Source of the DNA: Aurantibacillus circumpalustris | GTDB lineage: Bacteria > Bacteroidota > Bacteroidia > B-17B0 > Aurantibacillaceae | Length of the DNA: 64,000 nucleotides | Direction: 5' to 3' | NCBI RefSeq assembly: GCF_029625215.1 | Contig: NZ_CP121197.1 | Coordinates: 806,001 to 870,000, forward strand | Part shown: positions 27,909 through 34,638 of the stretch, piece by piece | Layout: every line of letters begins with the position of its first letter | Position numbering within the stretch: position 1 is the first letter of the stretch | The notes under the pieces: generated by a model | Database searches by the model: none | What the model was told of the DNA's origin: nothing | What the model saw: only the letters and a program-made list of their open reading frames with translations | Translations under genes and position numbers: made by a program

Positions 27909-28540
27909 TATTCCAATTCGATATTATGTTTTTTAAACTCAGCCAATACCTTCAAAAAGTTTTCGTAAGGTAACTCAGCATTCCATATATAGGAATTAAA
28001 AGCTATGCCGTGAAAGCCATAGTTCTGTGACTTAAGAATTGTTATGGGAGCAGTTCCGCCGCGCGCAACTAATTTTTTACCGCTGTTTTTATTTGCTGCA
28101 ATAACACCGTCTTCATAAAACCCACTATATAATTCACCTGTCATATTACTATAAGTAGTTCCAATCAAATAATAGTCAAAGTTTTGTTCTTCCTCTACAT
28201 ATACTTGTTGCAATCTTGAGTAGGAGCGGCTTTTAGAAGTCTCTCCGAATTTTAATTTTAAACGTAAACGGGTAAATACATACTTCCATTTAGTAGATAA
28301 ATGGTTTTTGCTCAAATGAATCCCTTTTAAATTAAATTTTAAGGCGAGGCTATGGTGGGAATGAATAACAATGCGATTATGAAAATGTTTTGGAATTTCC
28401 TTTAGATAAGCTGCCATTTGATTTGTAGAATACCTAGGTTTTCTAAGGTGCAAGGTTTTTAGACCGCTCTCAAACATCTTTGTTACCAAGGTTTGTTCAT
28501 CTTCAACATCTTTAGACGGCGTTATGACAACTAATTTCAT
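27908..28540 (-). CDS. Thiamine-phosphate synthase-like / TenI-like protein
   Basis: About 210 residues. The frame reaches an ATG at 28582 that would overlap the upstream gene; the ATG at 28540 starts on the first strand (MKLVVITPSKDVEDE). It is a TIM-barrel protein of the ThiE/TenI family: LKTLHLRKPRYS corresponds to the pyrophosphate-binding region, followed by IVIHSHHSLALKFNLKGIHL, YLIGTTYSNM and KKLVARGGTAPITI. Conservation is loose and typical ThiE catalytic Gly/Ser positions are unclear, so an active thiamine-phosphate synthase is not assured. It may be a TenI-like or repurposed member. Confidence 0.65.
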   Translation of the reverse strand: MKLVVITPSKDVEDEQTLVTKMFESGLKTLHLRKPRYSTNQMAAYLKEIPKHFHNRIVIHSHHSLALKFNLKGIHLSKNHLSTKWKYVFTRLRLKLKFGETSKSRSYSRLQQVYVEEEQNFDYYLIGTTYSNMTGELYSGFYEDGVIAANKNSGKKLVARGGTAPITILKSQNYGFHGIAFNSYIWNAELPYENFLKVLAEFKKHNIELE

Positions 28541-28572
28541 CTTTTTACTTTTTGTAAGAATAAAGTTTTTTC

Positions 28573-29289
28573 TTAAAAACAAGAACTTAACTCTGTCAAT
28601 AAATATACATTTTTTTCTAGCGCATTTCCAATCACGACCATATTTGCACCAGCCTTTATTACTTCTTTAATTTTTTTCGAAGAATCAATGCCGCCACCTA
28701 CAATCAAAGGAATATTGATCTCTTTTTTTATGCTCTTTATTAAATCTGAAGAAATATTTTTTGCTGCGCCGCTACCAGCTTCCAAATAAATGGCTTTAAA
28801 TCCTAATTGCTCAGCGGCAACTGCAGTATTTATAATATATTCTCCTCTTAGCGGATTTAGCGGAGTCGTATTCGTTACCTGCTGTGTAACAGATGTTTTT
28901 CCGCCATCAATAAGCAAATAGGCAGTTGACAAATAGTTTAAATTCATCTTTTTAATGATTGGCGCAGCCGTTATGTGCTTTTCAATAAGATAATCAGGAT
29001 TTCTTCCTGAGAGCAAACTCAATAATAGTAGGCCGTCAGCTTGTTTGCATAATTGTGTTTCGTCACCAGGAAAAAGTACTACCGGAATTTTTGATAATTT
29101 TTTAATACTTGAAACGGTTTTACTTACATCTCCTTTTTCTAACCTACTACCACCAACCAAAAAACAGGACACTTTGTTTTTGTTAGCAAGCAAAATAAGT
29201 TCCTTGTTAAACTTATCAGGATCTACCAATACCGCCAGTAAAGGTTTCCCAGGCACTTGTATTTTTTTTATCAGACTTTTAAAGCTCAT
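28573..29289 (-). CDS. Geranylgeranylglyceryl phosphate synthase family protein (PcrB/GGGPS)
   Basis: A 238-residue TIM-barrel prenyltransferase. Landmarks are VDPDK near the N-terminus (magnesium-site Asp), FLVGGSRLEKGD, AIYLEAGSGA and the phosphate-binding VGGGIDSSKKI and VIGNALEKN. Family enzymes join a polyprenyl diphosphate to glycerol-1-phosphate, the first step of archaeal-type ether lipids. Group II bacterial members occur in Bacteroidota, where the cellular product is poorly known. An internal insertion (NTTPLNPLRGEY) is unusual. It overlaps the phosphopantetheinyl transferase gene by 11 bases. Confidence 0.85.
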   Translation of the reverse strand: MSFKSLIKKIQVPGKPLLAVLVDPDKFNKELILLANKNKVSCFLVGGSRLEKGDVSKTVSSIKKLSKIPVVLFPGDETQLCKQADGLLLLSLLSGRNPDYLIEKHITAAPIIKKMNLNYLSTAYLLIDGGKTSVTQQVTNTTPLNPLRGEYIINTAVAAEQLGFKAIYLEAGSGAAKNISSDLIKSIKKEINIPLIVGGGIDSSKKIKEVIKAGANMVVIGNALEKNVYLLTELSSCF

Positions 29290-29854
29290 GTAAAACGTAA
29301 ACCATTTTGTAACCCTCTATTTCTTCGCCAATCATTTTGTAATTCTTCTTAAAATCTTTCATTACAATTCTTCCAGTAATTTCATTTCCATTAAATGGCT
29401 CAACAACTAAATTCTTAATAAACTCAACTTCTTTTAAGCCATAAACTTTGTACATGGCTTCTTTTGCTGCCCACATGGTTATAAGCTTGCCAGGATCGTT
29501 ATTTGCAAAAGCCAACTCTTCTTCATTCAAAAATTTGGTCTGAATATTTATAACCTTATCTCTAATTTGTTCAATGTCGATTCCTGTATTCTCTTTTGTA
29601 TTCAAAATTATCACCAATTTATCGTGTGAGTGCGAAATAGAGATATGTTCTGTTCTTCCATTTAAATAGGGCTTGTTTTCATCTGTATAAGCTAAAGAAA
29701 AACCCTCGTTTTTTAACAAATTTTCTAAAAGATAGCGGGTGCCGGCTTTTTCCAAATCACGCTTGAAAACAATATTTTCTTGCACTGAAAAAGCCCTGAG
29801 ATCAAGCATTCCTATTGATATATAATCGTTTATAGTCCTTATATTCAGCACCAA
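29279..29854 (-). CDS. 4'-phosphopantetheinyl transferase (Sfp/AcpT-like)
   Basis: A 191-residue Sfp-superfamily enzyme that would attach phosphopantetheine to acyl or peptidyl carrier proteins. Magnesium/CoA motifs are GIDIEQIRD (~95-103) and WAAKEAMYKVYG (~136-147), with a histidine-containing ISISHSHDK segment before them. The length is that of the compact half-size Sfp type. It is the first gene of the minus-strand chain that continues with GGGPS, ThiE/TenI, PnuC and the NadR-like kinase. acpP is elsewhere in the window (44827). Confidence 0.88.
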   Translation of the reverse strand: MVLNIRTINDYISIGMLDLRAFSVQENIVFKRDLEKAGTRYLLENLLKNEGFSLAYTDENKPYLNGRTEHISISHSHDKLVIILNTKENTGIDIEQIRDKVINIQTKFLNEEELAFANNDPGKLITMWAAKEAMYKVYGLKEVEFIKNLVVEPFNGNEITGRIVMKDFKKNYKMIGEEIEGYKMVYVLHEL

Positions 29855-29862
29855 ATAAATAG

Positions 29863-29893
29863 TTGAGGATTACAAACTTATGACTTATCTTTG
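29863..29893 (+). promoter_or_regulatory. Candidate promoter of ahcY
   Basis: A perfect TAnnTTTG -7 box (TATCTTTG, 29886-29893) has a TTG 20 bases upstream (29863-29865) in place of TTTG. It would leave a leader of about 30 bases before the ATG at 29929. Confidence 0.6.
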
Positions 29894-29900
29894 TAATCCT
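29866..29900. promoter_or_regulatory. 11-bp perfect inverted repeat over the ahcY promoter
   Basis: AGGATTACAAA (29866-29876) and TTTGTAATCCT (29890-29900) are perfect complements with a 13-base spacer. The right arm covers the end of the -7 box. The position suggests an operator for a dimeric regulator. An RNA terminator is unlikely because no T run follows on the plus strand. It also lies just upstream of the divergent phosphopantetheinyl transferase start (29854) and could serve both. Confidence 0.6.
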
Positions 29901-29928
29901 TAAAAAAATAACGATTTAAATAAAAAAC

Positions 29929-31245
29929 ATGTCAGCAACAGCAACAAAGTACACCGCGTACAAAGTAAAAGACATCTCATTAGCAGAATGGGGTCGTAAA
30001 GAAATTAAATTAGCAGAAGAAGAAATGCCAGGATTAATGGCGCTTCGTGCTGAATATGGTGCTAGCAAGCCTTTAAAAGGTTCTCGTATTGCAGGCTGTC
30101 TTCACATGACTATTCAAACTGCCGTATTAATTGAAACGTTAACCGCTTTAGGTGCAGAAGTTACCTGGAGCTCGTGTAATATTTTCTCTACTCAAGATCA
30201 TGCAGCAGCAGCTATTGCAGCAGCTGGTATTCAGGTTTATGCTTGGAAAGGTATGACTGCTGAAGAATTTGACTGGTGTATTGAACAAACCTTATGGTTT
30301 GGCGAAGAGCGCAAGCCTTTGAATATGATTTTAGATGATGGTGGCGATTTGACCAACATGGTATTTGATCAGTTCCCAGAATTAACAAAAGGAATTAAAG
30401 GTTTATCAGAAGAAACAACTACTGGCGTTCACCGTTTATACGAGCGTATGAAAAACGGAACTTTAGTGATGCCAGCTATTAATGTAAACGATTCTGTTAC
30501 TAAATCAAAATTTGATAATAAATACGGTTGTCGCGAATCTTTAGTAGATGCAATTCGTCGTGCTACTGATATTATGTTAGCTGGTAAAGTGGCAGTTGTT
30601 GCTGGATATGGTGATGTTGGAAAAGGTTCTGCTCAATCTTTATCTTCTCAAGGTGTACGTGTTATTGTTACTGAAATTGATCCAATTTGTGCTTTACAAG
30701 CGGCAATGGACGGTTACCAAGTCCAAAAAATGGATAACGCGGTTAAACTTGCAGATATAATTGTTACAACAACTGGAAACAAAGACATCGTAGTTGGTCG
30801 TCATTTCGAATCTATGAAGCATGGCGCTATCGTTTGTAACATCGGTCACTTCGATACTGAAATCGACATGGCTTGGTTAAACAAAACCTATGGTAAAACT
30901 AAAGATGTTATTAAACCACAAGTTGATAAATATACTATCAACGGAAAAGACATTATTGTTTTAGCAGAAGGCCGTTTAGTAAACTTAGGTTGCGCGAATG
31001 GTCACCCTAGCTTTGTAATGAGTAATTCCTTTACAAATCAAACAATGGCTCAACTCGAATTATGGAATAACACTGCTGCTTATGAAAATAAAGTATATGT
31101 GTTACCAAAAATTCTTGACGAAAAAGTTGCTCGTCTTCACCTTGGTAAAATTGGTGTTGAATTAGATACTTTAAATAAAGAACAAGCTGATTATATTGGT
31201 GTAAAAGTAGAAGGTCCGTTTAAATCGGATGCTTATAGATACTAG
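29929..31245 (+). CDS. ahcY: Adenosylhomocysteinase (S-adenosylhomocysteine hydrolase)
   Basis: A 438-residue enzyme that hydrolyses S-adenosylhomocysteine to adenosine and homocysteine, relieving product inhibition of methyltransferases. Family landmarks are [28 protein letters not shown], the NAD-binding [24 protein letters not shown] and the C-terminal [10 protein letters not shown]. Codons look optimised and the length is normal. It is followed by a strong terminator, so it is monocistronic, and preceded by a palindrome over its promoter. Confidence 0.97.
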   Translation: MSATATKYTAYKVKDISLAEWGRKEIKLAEEEMPGLMALRAEYGASKPLKGSRIAGCLHMTIQTAVLIETLTALGAEVTWSSCNIFSTQDHAAAAIAAAGIQVYAWKGMTAEEFDWCIEQTLWFGEERKPLNMILDDGGDLTNMVFDQFPELTKGIKGLSEETTTGVHRLYERMKNGTLVMPAINVNDSVTKSKFDNKYGCRESLVDAIRRATDIMLAGKVAVVAGYGDVGKGSAQSLSSQGVRVIVTEIDPICALQAAMDGYQVQKMDNAVKLADIIVTTTGNKDIVVGRHFESMKHGAIVCNIGHFDTEIDMAWLNKTYGKTKDVIKPQVDKYTINGKDIIVLAEGRLVNLGCANGHPSFVMSNSFTNQTMAQLELWNNTAAYENKVYVLPKILDEKVARLHLGKIGVELDTLNKEQADYIGVKVEGPFKSDAYRY

Positions 31246-31270
31246 TCTAGTATTATATTCTAAATAATTT

Positions 31271-31300
31271 AAAAACCTCAACAAGTGTTGGGGTTTTTTT
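31271..31300 (+). terminator. Intrinsic terminator of ahcY
   Basis: A 12-bp stem (31271-31282 with 31287-31298, one T-G pair) with an AAGT loop runs into a T tract ending at 31300. It begins 26 bases after the ahcY stop. Confidence 0.92.
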
Positions 31301-31415
31301 ATGCCCTATGCGTTGATCCTAAATTTCAGCAATTGTTTCGTATGTAAGATTTATACAGAATAGGTAAGTTTTTCAAGATGGTATAAGGATAGCTTTGTTT
31401 CATAATACAAACCCT

Positions 31416-32675
31416 ATGAAAAAAGTTTATTCTAAAATAAAGGTTATGACATCTATTTGTCTACTTTTTGTGACTTATACAATGGCATCACAAAACACTG
31501 TAAAACCAATCGTTAGACTACAATTAAACACCACGAGTTTTAACGACGAAACTGTGTTTTACTTTGAACAAGGTGGCACAACTTCATTTCAATCATCATT
31601 TGACGCCTATAAACTTCTTTCAGGCAATCATCCTTACATTGGAAGTATGAGTGATTCTATTCTCACTAGTATTAGCGGTTTACCAGCGTTACCAGTTAAT
31701 TTAAACATTCGGGTTAAGGCTATCACCCCTTCAACAGGAAGTTTTACTTTTTCTTCTTTAACTGAAGATTTTCCGGAAGGTATTTGCGTGACTTTATATG
31801 ACGCGTTTACTGGATTAAGCACCAATATTCTAAGTTCAACCTATGTTTGTACTTTGTACGACACCACAAGCATGGCAAGATTTACAATGAATTTTTTCAC
31901 AACAGATCTCACTGTGAGTAGCTTTGTGAAACGTGCGGAGTGCCAATCAGCAAATGGAATGATTGTAGTTAATAGCGTTGGGATGTGTAATTTTGAATGG
32001 AAAAACAGCTCAGGGATTTTAAAAACATCGCTTAATAAAATGGTTGGTGATACTTTATCGAATCTAAATGGTGGCATTTATACCGTAAACGTTAGCGATG
32101 CTGGCGGCTGTGGAAATTTCTCTACTTCCTTTGTTATGGAACAGGTAATTACACCTACTGCCTCGTTCTCATCAGATCTTTCAACAAACGTTATCTCAAA
32201 CAATCAAGTTGTAAACTTCACAAACAGCTCCACCAATGCACATTACAGCTCATGGGATTTCGGTGATAAAAGTGGGATTTGGTATCTTACAAATCCTTCT
32301 CACAACTACCTGACACCTGGAACCTATACAGTTACCTTAATTACTGAAAGCATCCACCACTGCAAAAATCAAGCTCAAAAAGTTATTACTGTTGTTGATG
32401 GTGTTACTGGAATCAGTGAACTTTCTCAAAACACTGAAATAAAACTATTCACGCTTGGGCAAGGGCTTTATTCTATTAATTTGACGAATGATGTTTCAGA
32501 AAACTACCTTATTACTCTATCAGACCTAAATGGAAACGTGATTAAAACAAGCAAACTAGAGCAGGTAAAAGATGTGAGTGAAAGCTTTGATTTAAGCTCC
32601 CTGTCCTCAGGAATGTATTTACTTAAAGTATCTAACGATAATAACTCAGCTAAAACATTTAAAGTAATAAAGTAA
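31416..32675 (+). CDS. Secreted PKD-domain protein with type IX sorting domain
   Basis: About 419 residues. The TTG at 31395 is less likely than the ATG at 31416, which starts on a signal peptide (MKKVYSKIKVMTSICLLF, cleavage near MASQ). The N-terminal ~200 residues are a beta-rich region also seen in other surface proteins of the phylum. A PKD domain follows at ~255-335 (SSWDFGDKSG and HNYLTPGTYTVTL). The C-terminus is a type IX sorting domain (ENYLITLSDLNGNVIKTSKL and LSSGMYLLKVS). It is expected to be exported across the outer membrane; the function is unknown. Confidence 0.8.
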   Translation: MKKVYSKIKVMTSICLLFVTYTMASQNTVKPIVRLQLNTTSFNDETVFYFEQGGTTSFQSSFDAYKLLSGNHPYIGSMSDSILTSISGLPALPVNLNIRVKAITPSTGSFTFSSLTEDFPEGICVTLYDAFTGLSTNILSSTYVCTLYDTTSMARFTMNFFTTDLTVSSFVKRAECQSANGMIVVNSVGMCNFEWKNSSGILKTSLNKMVGDTLSNLNGGIYTVNVSDAGGCGNFSTSFVMEQVITPTASFSSDLSTNVISNNQVVNFTNSSTNAHYSSWDFGDKSGIWYLTNPSHNYLTPGTYTVTLITESIHHCKNQAQKVITVVDGVTGISELSQNTEIKLFTLGQGLYSINLTNDVSENYLITLSDLNGNVIKTSKLEQVKDVSESFDLSSLSSGMYLLKVSNDNNSAKTFKVIK

Positions 32676-33179
32676 TTAATTTTTCTTTAAACTCCGGATC
32701 ATTTCACCGAAGTTTTGTTTTTTATACATTGCGTTCATAATATTTACGATGCGTCCCGCTCTTGTATCAAAACCTTTTGCGGCCAACACGTAATTATGAA
32801 AATAGTTTTTATGTGACAGAGTAAACGAATTAAATTGTTGAAGCGCCACAGGATCTTCGTTCAAACAGTCCATTAATTCCTGCGATTGCAAGGCTTCTGA
32901 TTTATCTAATTCGAATTTAACGCTAATCATCGCACCTTCTTTTTTGCCTAATTTTTTGCGAAGCTCTGCATTAATAGCAATAATAAAATTACCATCTCCT
33001 ATTGGGTATGTGGCCAGACGCTCAAATTTCACATCATCCATAAGACCTTTGATGCGAAATTCTTTTTTGGTTTTTAATTTGAGTTTGGGAATAATATCCG
33101 GTGGAATGTCTACATAAGTCCAGCCCGTTTTTTCGCCTTTGTTTGCGAATTTTAAGATGATGGATTTGAAGGAAAGCAC
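32676..33179 (-). CDS. DUF1905 / YdeI-OmdA-like protein
   Basis: A 167-residue protein with two parts. The N-terminal ~95 residues are a DUF1905 beta-barrel-like domain (GWTYVDIPPDII, then IAINAELRKKLGKKEGAMIS). The C-terminal ~65 residues resemble the YdeI/OmpD-associated 'bacteriocin-protection' helical region (SHKNYFHNYVLAAKGFDTRA, then RIVNIMNAMYK). Family members are widespread and of unproven function. It has no signal peptide. Its stop abuts the stop of the convergent PKD-domain gene. Confidence 0.75.
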   Translation of the reverse strand: MLSFKSIILKFANKGEKTGWTYVDIPPDIIPKLKLKTKKEFRIKGLMDDVKFERLATYPIGDGNFIIAINAELRKKLGKKEGAMISVKFELDKSEALQSQELMDCLNEDPVALQQFNSFTLSHKNYFHNYVLAAKGFDTRAGRIVNIMNAMYKKQNFGEMIRSLKKN

Positions 33180-33190
33180 CTTTCAAATAT

Positions 33191-33261
33191 AAACACTAAT
33201 TTCACGAATTACACTAATCTGGGATTGAATTGCATTTGTGCAATCAGTGAAATTCGTGTTT
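33191..33261. repeat. Imperfect long inverted repeat (REP-like hairpin)
   Basis: AAACACTAATTTCACGAAT (33191-33209) is the imperfect complement of the segment ending CAGTGAAATTCGTGTTT at 33261. The interior can pair further (ATTGCA with TGCAAT around a four-base loop). The element fills the gap between two minus-strand genes and runs onto the stop codon of the phosphoesterase. It may act as a 3'-end RNA structure, or be a copy of a dispersed repeat. Confidence 0.6.
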
Positions 33262-34504
33262 AAACCCTCTGCAATTCAATCACCGTAATCTCAGGCCAGA
33301 TTCCAAGCCTTCCTGGATAACCCAAAAATCCTAGCCCACGGTTCACATACAAAAATTGTTCGCCGCTTTTGTAAAGCCCTGCCCAGTTTTTATAGACCCA
33401 TTTAGCAGGACTCCATTTAATTCCAGGAATTTCAATACCTAATTGCATGCCATGGGTGTGTCCACTTAAAGTTAAATCTACATCTGGATATTCTGGCTGA
33501 ACCTGCTTATCCCAATGACTTGGATCATGACTCATTAAAATTTTGTAAGGATACTCTGAAGTGTCTTTGTGCGCCAAATCCATTTTACCATATTTTGGAA
33601 AACGTAAACTACCACCCCAATTTTCAATTCCTAACAAGGCAATTTTTTGTCCGTTTTTTTCAATCGGCACATGTTCATTCATCAACAAGCGCCAACCGTA
33701 TGATGCTTGTAGTGCTTTTAACTTATCTAAATTATCTTTTTTATGTTGCGCAGACTCCCACTCTACATAATCGCCGTAATCGTGATTGCCTAATACAGAA
33801 AACACACCGTGTGGCGCTTTCAAACGTTTAAAAATATCGGCGTAACCATCTGTTTCGTTAGCAACATTGTTTACTAAATCACCAGTAAATAAAATAAGGT
33901 CGGGGTTCTGCTTTATTACAATGTCAAACGCATCGTTCAAATGACTGTTCTCCATAAAAGATCCAACATGAATATCAGAAAGCTGCACTATTTTAAAACC
34001 ATTAAATTCTTCAGGAATTTTGGTAGAAGGTACTTTAACATTGTGAACACGGTATTTATAAGCGCCTTTGACAATTCCATACAAAAAGCCGATAGCCGGA
34101 ACAACGGTAAATGTAATAGCTACCTGGCTTAAAAATTTTAAACGACTGATGCCTTCAGTTTGAACGGCTATCTCAATCGGCCGACTTTGAAACAATGAAA
34201 AGATCCATCTAAACAAACGAATGATGTCGTCGATCAATAAAAAACTAATGCCAAGAATTTTACAAATCAAAATAATAAAAACTGCGGAAGAAATAAACCG
34301 CATCGTTACATTCCACTTGGTTGGCGGATAAACTATTGCAACCAGAGCCACAGTAATACTAAAGGCAGCAAAGAGGTAGGTGGTCCACAAAAGAATTTGC
34401 TTTTTATTTTGAGAGAAATCCTGACTAAAGGTTTTTACAGCCTGTAAAAAATAAAATTCTACTGCTAAAATTAAGATAAAAAAGAGTATAAAACGTACCA
34501 TCAT
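33260..34504 (-). CDS. Membrane-anchored metallophosphoesterase (YkuE-like)
   Basis: A 414-residue protein with about four N-terminal membrane helices (residues ~1-100), a further segment near 130-150, then a calcineurin-like domain. The metal blocks are intact: QLSDIHVG (~174-181), TGDLVNN, LGNHDYGDY, MSHDPSHW and LSGHTHGMQLG. The Bacillus homologue YkuE is an envelope phosphoesterase, and others act on lipids such as UDP-diacylglucosamine. Substrate is not assignable here. It differs from the soluble LpxH-like protein at 18218 by its membrane domain and C-terminal aromatic region. Confidence 0.85.
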   Translation of the reverse strand: MMVRFILFFILILAVEFYFLQAVKTFSQDFSQNKKQILLWTTYLFAAFSITVALVAIVYPPTKWNVTMRFISSAVFIILICKILGISFLLIDDIIRLFRWIFSLFQSRPIEIAVQTEGISRLKFLSQVAITFTVVPAIGFLYGIVKGAYKYRVHNVKVPSTKIPEEFNGFKIVQLSDIHVGSFMENSHLNDAFDIVIKQNPDLILFTGDLVNNVANETDGYADIFKRLKAPHGVFSVLGNHDYGDYVEWESAQHKKDNLDKLKALQASYGWRLLMNEHVPIEKNGQKIALLGIENWGGSLRFPKYGKMDLAHKDTSEYPYKILMSHDPSHWDKQVQPEYPDVDLTLSGHTHGMQLGIEIPGIKWSPAKWVYKNWAGLYKSGEQFLYVNRGLGFLGYPGRLGIWPEITVIELQRV

Positions 34505-34638
34505 GAGGCTTCAAATGTACTATTATCAAAAGTTTGGTATTTACAAACCAATGTTAATTAATTCCAAAATCGGTCAACGGTACCTGCCCAGATTCTCTTA
34601 CTTTTGAATAATAATCACCTTTGTAGGTATATTTAACT

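Noticed and set aside
27908-28540. TPP riboswitch upstream of the ThiE/TenI-pnuC genes
   Set aside because: I looked for the conserved CUGAGA and GAUGAC-type TPP elements on the minus strand ahead of this gene and upstream of the chain and saw none.
29929-31245. SAH riboswitch ahead of ahcY
   Set aside because: The leader from the likely transcription start to the ATG is only about 30 bases, too short for an SAH aptamer. The palindrome lies over the promoter, not in the leader.
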